Shown here one piece after another: positions 8,364 through 16,314 of a stretch of DNA of 51,212 nt. The stretch spans positions 1 through 51,212 of the forward strand of contig JAJDVJ010000001.1 in the NCBI GenBank assembly GCA_022826205.1, read 5' to 3'. Under the pieces are notes generated by a model. It had not been told where the DNA came from, did no database searches, and saw nothing but the letters and a program-made list of their open reading frames with translations. The first letter of the stretch is position 1. Each line of letters begins with the position of its first letter. Origin of the DNA: Silicimonas sp. GTDB taxonomy: Bacteria > Pseudomonadota > Alphaproteobacteria > Rhodobacterales > Rhodobacteraceae. The translations under genes were made by a program, and so were the position numbers.

Positions 8364-9323
8364 ATGAACGAGCACCCTGACTTGCTGCGGACCGCGGGCC
8401 GTCGCACCGGTGATTTCGCAGTGACCAGACGCACCGCGGCCCTTGCGCTGGCCGGCGCGCTCGCACTCATCATCGGACTCTGGGAACTTTCGGGTCGGGG
8501 ATCATTGAACCCGATCCTGCAGCCGGCCGAGGCTGCCGCCAAAGAGATCTCGGTGGCCTCGGCAGGAACCTATGTTGCGCTTCGGACAATCAATGCGGCC
8601 TTGTCTGCTGCGCAGGAAGTGGAACTGGGCGCCTCGTTCGGAGTGCAGACCACGCTGCAACCCTTCAAGTTCCTGGAGCCGGTCGATGACATGGTCGAAC
8701 GCGTGGCCGACGTGATATTTGCAGTAGCCGCCTGTGCTGCACTGGCGGCAGTCGGCTTTGCACCGGTGGCTGCTCTGGGGATCATGCTCTTTGGCCTTGG
8801 TCTTCTTGCCCTTGCGAGCAGTGGTTTGAGTCCGCCTCTTGCGAAGGTCATGCACTTTGGCCGCGTTGCCACGCGGTTCGGCGCGGTCCTCGGATTCGTC
8901 ATGCCATTGGGCTTCATGCTGGGCGTCGAGCTGGGCGCGCGTCTGACCGAGCCGCAATGGCAGGCAGCCATGGCGCAGTTGGACGCCGTGGCGGCTGCGG
9001 CCAGGATGGAGACCGGAAGCCAAGTGAGTGCCAGCGACGTGGAGCCGGAGCAGTCATCCGGCCCGCAGGGTCTGTTCGACCGGCTGCAGGGACGGCTGCA
9101 GACCGTGGGCGAGGGAGTTGGCGATGCCGTCAAAACGGTCGGTCGCTACAGCGAGACGGCGTCGGTGTTTCTGTCGGAAGCCGATGGCTTGCTCAACGCA
9201 ATGCTGGTGATCATTGGTGTTCTCGCCCTGCGCATGGTGGTGCTGCCCGCGCTGCTTCTTTGGATTTTCATGATCTTGATGCGTCGCAGTTTCGAAATCG
9301 ATGATGCCCGGGTCACGGACTGA
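8364..9323 (+). CDS. Conserved-looking membrane protein of unknown function
   Basis: 319 aa. Hydrophobic segments at about 24-44, 113-135, 138-158, 168-190 and 285-308 predict four or five membrane helices, separated by a soluble stretch (about 45-110, with ASFGVQTTLQPFKFLEPVDD) and an acidic, Gln/Ser-rich loop (about 205-250). I do not recognise the family. It is codirectional with the XRE-ImmA/PIN pair and could be cotranscribed. Directly downstream come insertion-sequence remnants, so it may be cargo of an acquired segment. Confidence that it is a real gene rests on clear amphipathic and hydrophobic organisation and GC-typical codon use. Confidence 0.62.
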   Translation: MNEHPDLLRTAGRRTGDFAVTRRTAALALAGALALIIGLWELSGRGSLNPILQPAEAAAKEISVASAGTYVALRTINAALSAAQEVELGASFGVQTTLQPFKFLEPVDDMVERVADVIFAVAACAALAAVGFAPVAALGIMLFGLGLLALASSGLSPPLAKVMHFGRVATRFGAVLGFVMPLGFMLGVELGARLTEPQWQAAMAQLDAVAAAARMETGSQVSASDVEPEQSSGPQGLFDRLQGRLQTVGEGVGDAVKTVGRYSETASVFLSEADGLLNAMLVIIGVLALRMVVLPALLLWIFMILMRRSFEIDDARVTD

Positions 9324-9474
9324 GGTTGCGCCCGCTTCAATGGCGCTGGCGTGCTTTCCGTGATCGGATCGGTATGCACCGAGCCCGGGGCAAACCGTCG
9401 GTCAGCCCTTTCCGTTTCCCAGAGCCGGTCGGAAGAAATCCCCGGCGCACAGATAGTGCCAGTTTGTGAACGGG

Positions 9475-9690
9475 TCACCGGATCGTTGAAACGTACAGCC
9501 AAGTGCCACGAACCCGCTTCCTGCGTAGAGGACGGTCGTGGCGCAGTTTGTAGGGCGGCGCCTCCAAGTCGCGAGCGAGGTACAGGCGCACGTTCTTGCG
9601 GTCGAAGCCCGTCTCTCGGGCGATCGCGGCGATGCTGAGCCCTTGCCGCTTCAGGTCGTGGATCATGATTATGTCCTTCGGTTTGATCAT
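9475..9690 (-). pseudogene. IS21-family IstA transposase, N-terminal fragment
   Basis: MIKPKDIIMIHDLKRQGLSI followed by AAIARETGFDRKNVRLYLAR is the helix-turn-helix N-terminus of IS21 IstA transposases. After about 58 residues the similarity stops and the frame ends at a TGA. The rest of istA and the istB helper are absent, so this is an inactive remnant. Confidence 0.78.
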
Positions 9691-9750
9691 TGTTGTCGTC
9701 TCCAAGGCCTTGCTGCTTTGGAAGCAATTGGGTGCATCCTGTCGCGCCTG

Positions 9751-9790
9751 CCCAGACCCTGGGGCCGGCATGCGGACCCCAGGGTCTGGG
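9751..9790. repeat. Perfect inverted repeat with 14-bp arms
   Basis: CCCAGACCCTGGGG (9751-9764) and CCCCAGGGTCTGGG (9777-9790) enclose a 12-base loop. It lies between the IS21 fragment and another transposase fragment. No run of T follows on either strand close enough for an ordinary terminator. It could be an IS end, a REP-like element or a hairpin insulating against read-through. Confidence 0.7.
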
Positions 9791-9847
9791 CGTCTGCGCC
9801 CGAGAGTGGGGATTTTTGCTTTGGCGCTTTTGGGGGAGAATTGACTT

Positions 9848-10215
9848 GGCACTGACAAGCCCGGTGAACAGCGCGATGCCCTCGTCGAGGATCTCGGGCA
9901 TGACATTGCCCTTGCGGCCGATCCCCCAGAGCTTGAGCGCCAGAAGCGCCCTGAGGGCGCCGTTCGCCGGGATCATCCCCGATCCGGGAAGGTTGGCCGC
10001 CACCTCCTCCTGGTCCATGCGCGCCAGGTCGAACGCGAACAGGAACAGGCCGCCGAAGACGGTCCTGAACTGTCGCGGGGCCAGGCCCAGCGCCTTCCTG
10101 TCGGCGGTCGATTTCTTCTCCACCGCCAGCATCCGTCCGGGCGTCGGCGCGGCAGCCTGGAGACGCCGGCATGGACGACTTCGGCGGGGTTGTTCACCCG
10201 GTTCAGGAAATCCCA
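9848..10215 (-). pseudogene. Transposase N-terminal fragment (IS4/IS1182-like, DDE type)
   Basis: The frame RMLAVEKKSTADRKALGLAP, RQFRTVFGGLFLFAFDLARM and IPANGALRALLALKLWGIGR matches the N-terminal region of a DDE transposase group common in alphaproteobacteria. Upstream the match continues in a second frame (PEVVHAGVSRL-like), so a frameshift is present. The catalytic C-terminal part is missing. Exact family assignment is uncertain. Confidence 0.6.
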
Positions 10216-10255
10216 AACAGGAAAGGCTGACCACGCACAGAAAAGTCCGCCCTGT

Positions 10256-10360
10256 CTGGGCTTCCGTGAAACGGCTCTTTCGCATCTGTCTGCTCTTTCA
10301 AGAGATTGAGCAAACTTTGCATTGGAGCGAGGGAAGGTTCGGGGGGCAGGCCACAAGCCA
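10256..10360 (-). mobile_element. End of an IS3-family element with the first codons of orfA
   Basis: MRKSRFTEAQ (10285 downwards) is the canonical start of IS3-group OrfA. Upstream, a TGGCCTGCCCCCCGAACC sequence near 10340-10357 resembles the IS407-type terminal repeat (TGNNCTGCCCCC). After ten codons the frame becomes unrelated sequence, so another event truncated the element. Its outer end lies against the stop codon of the SDR to the right. Confidence 0.6.
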
Positions 10361-10366
10361 AAGGCG

Positions 10367-11941
10367 TTAGGGCAGGCAGCTTGCCAACTCCGCCTCTACC
10401 TCCTTCGGGTCGTGTTCCAGCCCCGCACGCAACCCTTGCGCCATGTCCCCGGGATAAATGTCGTCCTCGTCGCCCGTCTCCAGCCCGTTGAGCGTGGCGC
10501 GTACCACATCCGCCGGATCGAGCTTGGGCGGCGGGAAGTTCTTGCTCATGTCGGTGTCCACTGCACCGGGCATGACCGCGAACACTTTTGTTCCTTGCGC
10601 CTTCAGCTCTGCCCGAACCGCCTGAGTCATGCTCAGGCTTGCTGCCTTCGACGCACAAAGCGTACCCATCATCGGAAGTGCAACCCGGCTGAGAATCGAC
10701 AGCATGTTGACAATCGCGCCACCGCCGTTGGCCTTGAGCACTGGCGCGAAAGCGCGGATCATTGAAAGCGTGCCGAAGTAGTTCACCTCCATTTCACGGC
10801 GGGCGTCTTCCATGGAGGGGTTCTTCAGTGCGCCGGTATTGCTGTTGAAACCGGCGTTGTTGATCAAGAGAGTCACATCACCAGCTTCGACCGCGGCCTT
10901 GGCCACCGCATCGGCGTCGGTGATATCAAGCGCAACCTTGACCACGCGTGGGTCGTCCGGCAGCGCCGCCACATCTCGCGCAGCGGCATAGACCTTTGCC
11001 GCGCCGCGCAACAAGAGCGCCTCTACGAAACGAGCACCGATGCCGCGATTGGCCCCGGTAACAAAGACGGTGGCGTTCTCAATGTCCATGGCAAAGGGTC
11101 CTTTCACGGTTTCGGCGAGCCAATCGGGGTCGTATTCCGGCGACGGCGCAGCGCGCAGCAGTTTCTTAGTGTAGCTGTGGCTCGGAGATTCGAACACCCG
11201 CCTGACGGGGCCGTCCTCGCGGATCTTGCCGCGCTGCATTACCAGCACCCGGTCCGCGAGCGAGCGTACCACGGCCAGATCATGGGTGATAAAGAGGACC
11301 GACAGGCCCCGCTGGTCGCGCAGGTCCAGCAGCAACCGAAGGATGCGCGCCTGATTGGAGACATCGAGGCCCGAGACAACTTCGTCGGCGATGATGAGCT
11401 TCGGCGCGCCGGCCAGCGCCCGCGCGATGCCCACCCGCTGGCGTTGTCCGCCCGAGATGCGATGGGGGTAGAGACCCTTGAACTCTGACGTAAGGCCCAC
11501 CTGATCGAACAGTTCGTCCACGGTGGTCGCCGCGCCAAAATTCCTCAGTGGCACATCAAGCGACTGTCCGATCGAGCGGCGCGGGTTCAGCGACGACAGC
11601 GGATCCTGAAAGATCATCTGGATGTCTTTGCGGTACGCTCGCCAGCGCGGGTACCAGGCACGGTCCTTGGTGCGGATCGTGGCAACATTGCCCGGGTCGA
11701 CGATGGGTTGACCCTGGAACAGAAGGCTTCCGGCCTGGATCTGGGTCAATCCTGCGATGGCCCGGCCCAATGTTGTCTTGCCTGAGCCACTCTCGCCCAC
11801 CAATGCCAGGATCTCGCCTGGTTGCATCGTGAAATTGATGTTCGACAAGATGGGATAGCCCTTGTCATCCTTGCGCAGGAAGCGGCGGCGCATGCCCAAG
11901 CGGACCCCGAGCCCTCGTGCCTGCAGGAGCGGCTCAACCAT
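10367..11941 (-). CDS. dppF: Peptide ABC transporter ATPase (DppF-like) reading in frame into a short-chain dehydrogenase
   Basis: One 524-aa frame. Residues 1-284 are a DppF/OppF-type ATPase: Walker A GESGSGKTT, signature SGGQRQRVGIARAL, Walker B KLIIADEVVSGLD, H-loop FITHDLAVV. There is no stop codon at the usual end of DppF (after EYDPDWLAE). The frame runs directly into an SDR from Met285 (genomic 11089): TGANRGIG, NNAG, catalytic-position Ser131 and Lys148 of the SDR part. The SDR has its own AAGGA 9-10 bases before its ATG, so it may also be made separately. The SDR catalytic Tyr position (13 residues after Ser131) is Leu. I start at the ATG of MVEPLL, overlapping dppD by 8 bases. A TTG lies 5 codons upstream. 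Confidence 0.82.
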   Translation of the reverse strand: MVEPLLQARGLGVRLGMRRRFLRKDDKGYPILSNINFTMQPGEILALVGESGSGKTTLGRAIAGLTQIQAGSLLFQGQPIVDPGNVATIRTKDRAWYPRWRAYRKDIQMIFQDPLSSLNPRRSIGQSLDVPLRNFGAATTVDELFDQVGLTSEFKGLYPHRISGGQRQRVGIARALAGAPKLIIADEVVSGLDVSNQARILRLLLDLRDQRGLSVLFITHDLAVVRSLADRVLVMQRGKIREDGPVRRVFESPSHSYTKKLLRAAPSPEYDPDWLAETVKGPFAMDIENATVFVTGANRGIGARFVEALLLRGAAKVYAAARDVAALPDDPRVVKVALDITDADAVAKAAVEAGDVTLLINNAGFNSNTGALKNPSMEDARREMEVNYFGTLSMIRAFAPVLKANGGGAIVNMLSILSRVALPMMGTLCASKAASLSMTQAVRAELKAQGTKVFAVMPGAVDTDMSKNFPPPKLDPADVVRATLNGLETGDEDDIYPGDMAQGLRAGLEHDPKEVEAELASCLP

Positions 11942-12767
11942 CACCGGCCCCCGCAATCATGCGCTCGATCAAGGCAGTCGGCACCGGTTCGAGCCCCTGC
12001 CCCGCCTGATCGGGACGCGGGGTGGCCGCCAGGAGCGCTTGCGAATAGGCGTGGCCGGGCCGGTTGATGAGATCGGTGCAGGCGGCCTGCTCGATCACCC
12101 GCCCGCCATGCATCACGGTCACAGAATGGCAGATCTTGGCCACCACGCAGAGGTCATGCGTGACAAACATCAGACCCACGCCGGTTTCGCGCTGCATCTC
12201 CCGGATCAGGTTCAGGATGTCCTTCTGCACAGTGACATCCAGTGCGGTTGTGGGTTCGTCGGCGATCACGAGCTTGGGACGCGAGGCGAAGGCCGCTGCG
12301 ATGAGCGCACGCTGGCGCATGCCGCCGGAGAGCACATGCGGGAAGGATTTGGCAACCTTGGTCGCGGAAGGAATGCGCACCGCGTCAAGCCAGCGGATAA
12401 CTTCCAATTTGGCGTCAACTGTGCCTCTGGGCAGCACCTCTGCAAGCTGCGCAGAGATCGTCCGGCAGGGGTTGAGCGCGCTCAACGGGTCCTGCGGGAT
12501 CAGCGCCATGTCGCGTTTCAGAAGTGCACGGCGGGCGCGCGGACGAAGTGCCAACAGGTCCGTTCCACCAAGCCGGATCGCACCACCCGTTACTGTGACG
12601 TCGCGGGGCAAGACCCCCAAGATCGCCTTGCCCAACATCGACTTGCCGGCGCCGCTCTCGCCCACGACGCCCGCGATCTCGGAAGCCTCAATTGTCAGGT
12701 TGACGCTGCGCAAAACGGGGGTGCCGCGCAGGCCGAGCGACAGGCTATCGACCTGCAACAAGCTCAT
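11934..12767 (-). CDS. dppD: Peptide ABC transporter ATPase (DppD-like)
   Basis: 277-aa ATPase of the oligopeptide/dipeptide/nickel importer type: Walker A GESGAGKSMLGKAI, QDPLSALNP, signature LSGGMRQRALIAAA, Walker B LVIADEPTTALD, H-loop FVTHDL. It forms a heterodimer with the DppF-like domain and powers uptake through the two permeases. It lies in an operon with a 4-base start/stop overlap with dppC and an 8-base overlap with dppF. The family C-terminal RPGHAYSQALLAATPRPD segment is present. The substrate is not evident. Confidence 0.9.
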   Translation of the reverse strand: MSLLQVDSLSLGLRGTPVLRSVNLTIEASEIAGVVGESGAGKSMLGKAILGVLPRDVTVTGGAIRLGGTDLLALRPRARRALLKRDMALIPQDPLSALNPCRTISAQLAEVLPRGTVDAKLEVIRWLDAVRIPSATKVAKSFPHVLSGGMRQRALIAAAFASRPKLVIADEPTTALDVTVQKDILNLIREMQRETGVGLMFVTHDLCVVAKICHSVTVMHGGRVIEQAACTDLINRPGHAYSQALLAATPRPDQAGQGLEPVPTALIERMIAGAGDG

Positions 12768-13690
12768 TTGCGCAGCACCGGATCAAGGTAGAACCGCAGC
12801 GCATCGCCTGTCGCGTTCAGCCCGAGGATCGTGATCACCAGCGCGCCCACAGGGAAGGCCATGACCCACCAGGCCTCGTTGATGACGCGGCGGCCCTCGG
12901 CAATCATGTCGCCCCAAGTCGCCGCGCCCGAGGACACCGAGAGCGAGACGAAGCTGAGGATTGTCTCAACCGTGATCGCGATGCCGATCTCGAAGAAGAA
13001 GAGCGTGACCAGCAGCGGCAGCACGTTGGGCAGCACCTCTCGTATCAGGATCGACAGGTCGCTGCCGCCGGTGATGCGAGCGGCGTCGATATAGTCTCGG
13101 CTGCGTTGCTGCAGCACGTCGGCGCGCACAACGCGGGCAAACCGCGTCCAGTCGATCACCGCCACCACGATGATCACCGATGTCAGTGTCGTGCCCAGCA
13201 TCGCCACCAGGATGATCGACAGCAAAACGGGCGGGAAAGACAGCCACACGTCCACGATCCGGCTGATGACGTTGTCGACCCAGCCGCCATAGAACCCCGC
13301 CAACGCGCCCAGGATCACCCCCGCCAGCGCTGCGAGGCAGGCCACCGACACGCCCACGATCACCGCCAGTCGTGCGCCGTAGATCAGCCGCGAGGTCACG
13401 TCACGCCCCAAGCTGTCAGTGCCCAGCGGATAGGCCCAGGCGTTCTCGATGCCGAAATAGGCCAGATCATCGTTCAGCCAGGCGGGTGGCATGTTGATCA
13501 GAAAGAGATCGTCAAGCGTGGGGTCATGCGGCGCGATCCAGGGCGCGAAAAGCGCCGCGATCAGCAGCGTTCCGATTGCCGCGCAGCCAAAGACCATCCG
13601 CAGAAGGGAGATCTTCTCGGCCGAGCGCTCCAACCCGGTACCGCCGCCTCCCCGACCTTTCTCAAGGGAAAAACTCTCAACACTGCTCAT
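12764..13690 (-). CDS. dppC: Peptide-type ABC transporter permease (DppC-like)
   Basis: 308 aa. An N-terminal membrane helix is followed by a periplasmic loop with WAYPLGTDSLGRDVTSRLIYGAR, the hallmark of DppC/OppC permeases, then five further helices with the EAA loop around DYIDAARITGGSD. The ATG overlaps the dppB stop (ATGA), and its own stop overlaps dppD. It forms the transmembrane channel with DppB. Confidence 0.9.
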   Translation of the reverse strand: MSSVESFSLEKGRGGGGTGLERSAEKISLLRMVFGCAAIGTLLIAALFAPWIAPHDPTLDDLFLINMPPAWLNDDLAYFGIENAWAYPLGTDSLGRDVTSRLIYGARLAVIVGVSVACLAALAGVILGALAGFYGGWVDNVISRIVDVWLSFPPVLLSIILVAMLGTTLTSVIIVVAVIDWTRFARVVRADVLQQRSRDYIDAARITGGSDLSILIREVLPNVLPLLVTLFFFEIGIAITVETILSFVSLSVSSGAATWGDMIAEGRRVINEAWWVMAFPVGALVITILGLNATGDALRFYLDPVLRK

Positions 13691-14691
13691 CGCTCCGTCC
13701 TCAGGCGGGGATCGGCGGCGCGATAAAGTTCATTGCTGGCCAGGTTGATCAGGATGAAGATCAGCGCAAAGACCAGCACGATCCCCTGGATCAGCGGAAG
13801 GTCGCGGTTGATAACCGCGGAGATCGCAGTGGAGCCGATGCCGGGCCATGAAAACTGCCGTTCGATAAGCACGGTGCCGCCGATGAGGAATGTCAGTTGC
13901 ACCGAGGTGAGCGCGATGGTTGGAATCATGGCATTGCGCAGGGCTTCGCCCAGGACGATGGCAAGCCTGCTCTTGCCCTTTGTCTGGGCGAGCATGACAT
14001 AGTCCTGCGCCATCGCCTCTTCCAGCGCGCCCTTCAGCACCCGGGTGATGCCCGCCGCCAAAGGCAAGCTGAGGGCCAGCGCAGGCAGGACCGCGTAGCG
14101 CATGAGTTCCGCGAAGGCGTCAAAGCGGAACGTGACCAGCGACTCCAACAGGTAGAAATTCGTGGCGAAATCCTGCGCCGTTCGTGGGTCGAACCGGCCT
14201 GAGATGGGCATCATCGGCGCAAAGAGCGTCACCGCCAGGATGAAGATCAGCGCCCAGAGGAAATCGGGGATCGCTTGCGCCAGCCCCGCCAGCCCATCGA
14301 TGGCCAGCGTCGCGCTGTCCACTTGCAGCCAGACCGCCAGGATGGAGAAGGCGAAGGCCAGCACCAGAGCGATGAGGCTCGCCAGCAGCACCAGTTCCAG
14401 CGTGGCGGGCAGGCGGTCGAGGATGATCTCCATCACCGGCAAGCGGAACTGCGTCGACATCCCGAAATCCAGCCACGCGACGTTGCGCAGCCAGATCACG
14501 TATTGTGCGGGAATCGACTTGTCGAGCCCGTAGAGCCGCTCAAGATTGGCGCGCACCTCGTCCGTTGCGCCTGGTGGCAGCATCATCGAGATCGGGTCTC
14601 CGGGTACCAGCCGCAGGATCACGAAGATCACCACCGACACCCCGAGAAGCGTCAGGAAGATTGATCCAATCGTAACGAGCAGGCGGGCCAT
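13687..14691 (-). CDS. dppB: Peptide-type ABC transporter permease (DppB-like)
   Basis: About 334 aa. LLGVSVVIFVILRLVPGDPI at the N-terminus and the EAMAQDYVMLAQTKGKS EAA loop identify a DppB/OppB permease with six helices. I start at the ATG of MARLLVTIG, which fits the family. A GTG six codons upstream (14709) is an alternative. The C-terminal PADPRLRTER-like end is intact and overlaps dppC. Confidence 0.88.
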   Translation of the reverse strand: MARLLVTIGSIFLTLLGVSVVIFVILRLVPGDPISMMLPPGATDEVRANLERLYGLDKSIPAQYVIWLRNVAWLDFGMSTQFRLPVMEIILDRLPATLELVLLASLIALVLAFAFSILAVWLQVDSATLAIDGLAGLAQAIPDFLWALIFILAVTLFAPMMPISGRFDPRTAQDFATNFYLLESLVTFRFDAFAELMRYAVLPALALSLPLAAGITRVLKGALEEAMAQDYVMLAQTKGKSRLAIVLGEALRNAMIPTIALTSVQLTFLIGGTVLIERQFSWPGIGSTAISAVINRDLPLIQGIVLVFALIFILINLASNELYRAADPRLRTER

Positions 14692-14753
14692 TTCAGAATG
14701 CAGAGTCACCTGTCCCGGACCTGATCCTGGACCTCAACCCTTGGTCTGGCGAG

Positions 14754-14774
14754 GTCCCGGGTCGGGCCCGGGAC
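14754..14774. repeat. Palindrome GTCCCGGG-N5-CCCGGGAC between dppA and dppB
   Basis: Perfect 8-bp arms with a 5-base loop lie 10 bases after the binding-protein gene. In the message this makes a strong hairpin without a following U-run, so it more likely protects the dppA mRNA 3' end or causes partial termination than ends the operon. Similar GTCCCGG palindromes are frequent between genes in this group of bacteria (from general knowledge). Confidence 0.55.
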
Positions 14775-14784
14775 GAAGTCGAGC

Positions 14785-16287
14785 TTAGTTGCTGCTGACG
14801 TTCTGAGGCAGCAGGAAGTTCGCCACATGCGGCGTGACAGACAGCCCGTCGCGATAGATGATCGGCTGTACGAACTGCAAGAGCGGGATCACCATCGCGT
14901 TCTCGGCGATATAGGCATCTACCTTTTGATAACCTGCGATGCGTGCGTCCTCGTCTTCCTCGCCCCAGAGCGGCCCGATCATCGCGTCCACGTCATCGGT
15001 GTCCCATGTCGAATGCGGCGAGGGGCCGAACATCGAGAACCCGGTCGAGGTCGAAGGGTCACCGATGGAGTTGCCCCAGTTGTAGAAGGCCGCCGGCGCC
15101 AAGGCGTCGCGGGCCCTCAGATCGAAATGCTTTGCGATTTCATAGACCTCGATTTCGGCCTCGATGCCTACACGTTTCCACATTCCTGCGACCGCCTGGA
15201 TCATTTCGTAATCCTTGGGCTTGAAGCCGCGGGTGGTCTGGATCTTGAACTTCACCGGATTGTCAGGGGAATAGCCAGACGCCGCCAGCAGTTCCTTGGA
15301 CATTTCGGGGTCATAAGCCACGGTTGTCTCCGCCGTGAAGGCCGCGTACTCAGGTGCCTGCAACGTGTCTATGGGCACGCCGTAGCCGCGCAGGAGCCGG
15401 TCCACGATCAGGTCCTTGTTGATCGCATGGGCGGCGGCCTTGCGGACATTTGCGTCCTCCATCACGCCCACATCGTTGATGAAGATCATGCCGATGTCAG
15501 AGACTGGCGTGGTTACCCCATTGAGTCCGTCCTTGGCGGCGAGGCGGTCGTATTCCTCGTACGGGATCTCCAGTGTGATGTCAGACGCGCCGGTCTCGAC
15601 CTCGGCCACGCGGGCAGAGGCGTCGGGGAGGAACTTGAAGATCACCGTCTCGAACTCGGGTGCGCCGCCCCAGTATTCGTCATAGCGCTTGAGCCGCACG
15701 AAAGAGTTCGCCACGTACTCGTCGACCATGTAGGGGCCAGAGCCGATGGGGGCCTTTTCGAAGCCCTCCGCGCCGACCTCGGTGTAGTAGTCCTTGGGCA
15801 GCACATAAGCGGTCAGGAAAGCCATCCACTTAAAAATCGTGGGGTCAAAACGCAGCACATCCGCCTCGATCCTGTTGCCGTCCACAGTGAAGTTCCCAAG
15901 CGTCGACCACAGGAACTGGATCGGGTTGCCTGTCTCTTCCTTGCCTGCGCGTTCCAGCGACCATACAACGTCCGCAGGCGTCACCGGATCGCCGTTGTGC
16001 CAGGACGCACCCTCTCGCACCTCCATGAAGACTTTCGAGCGGTCCTCGTTCCAGCCCCACTCGGTCAAGAGCCCTGGGCGGAAGGACAGATCCGGGTTCT
16101 GGTCGATATACTGGTCATAGACCGACTTGTAGATCGACTGGATCGTGGGGTTCACCGCCGAGACACCCACGGTGGCGTCCCAAGACGGCAGCGACACGTT
16201 ATAGGCTATCGTCAGCGTAGAGTCGTCAGCAAAGGCGACATTCGCCGCCAGCGCCGTACCAGCCAAAAGGCCCAACAGCTTTTTCAT
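14785..16287 (-). CDS. dppA: Peptide-type ABC transporter substrate-binding protein (family 5)
   Basis: 500 aa. The signal peptide MKKLLGLLAGTALAANVAFA ends before DDSTL, so the protein is periplasmic. Family 5 marks include the LLTEWGWNEDRSKVFMEVRE and WHNGDPVTPADVVWSLER segments and AHAINKDLIVDRLLRGYG. It captures a peptide or other small ligand and delivers it to the DppBC channel. The gene starts 27 bases after the hydrolase gene and heads the transporter part of the operon. Confidence 0.9.
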   Translation of the reverse strand: MKKLLGLLAGTALAANVAFADDSTLTIAYNVSLPSWDATVGVSAVNPTIQSIYKSVYDQYIDQNPDLSFRPGLLTEWGWNEDRSKVFMEVREGASWHNGDPVTPADVVWSLERAGKEETGNPIQFLWSTLGNFTVDGNRIEADVLRFDPTIFKWMAFLTAYVLPKDYYTEVGAEGFEKAPIGSGPYMVDEYVANSFVRLKRYDEYWGGAPEFETVIFKFLPDASARVAEVETGASDITLEIPYEEYDRLAAKDGLNGVTTPVSDIGMIFINDVGVMEDANVRKAAAHAINKDLIVDRLLRGYGVPIDTLQAPEYAAFTAETTVAYDPEMSKELLAASGYSPDNPVKFKIQTTRGFKPKDYEMIQAVAGMWKRVGIEAEIEVYEIAKHFDLRARDALAPAAFYNWGNSIGDPSTSTGFSMFGPSPHSTWDTDDVDAMIGPLWGEEDEDARIAGYQKVDAYIAENAMVIPLLQFVQPIIYRDGLSVTPHVANFLLPQNVSSN

Positions 16288-16314
16288 GTTTTTCTCCCTG
16301 ATGTTCTTTATTGC

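Noticed and set aside
9146-10285. A single 379-aa protein
   Set aside because: It strings together an IS3 start, part of another transposase and antisense of the membrane-protein gene; it is a mosaic of remnants and not one gene.
14754-14774. Operon-ending terminator after dppA
   Set aside because: No T-run follows on the transcribed strand, and dppBCDF overlap one another downstream in the same direction.
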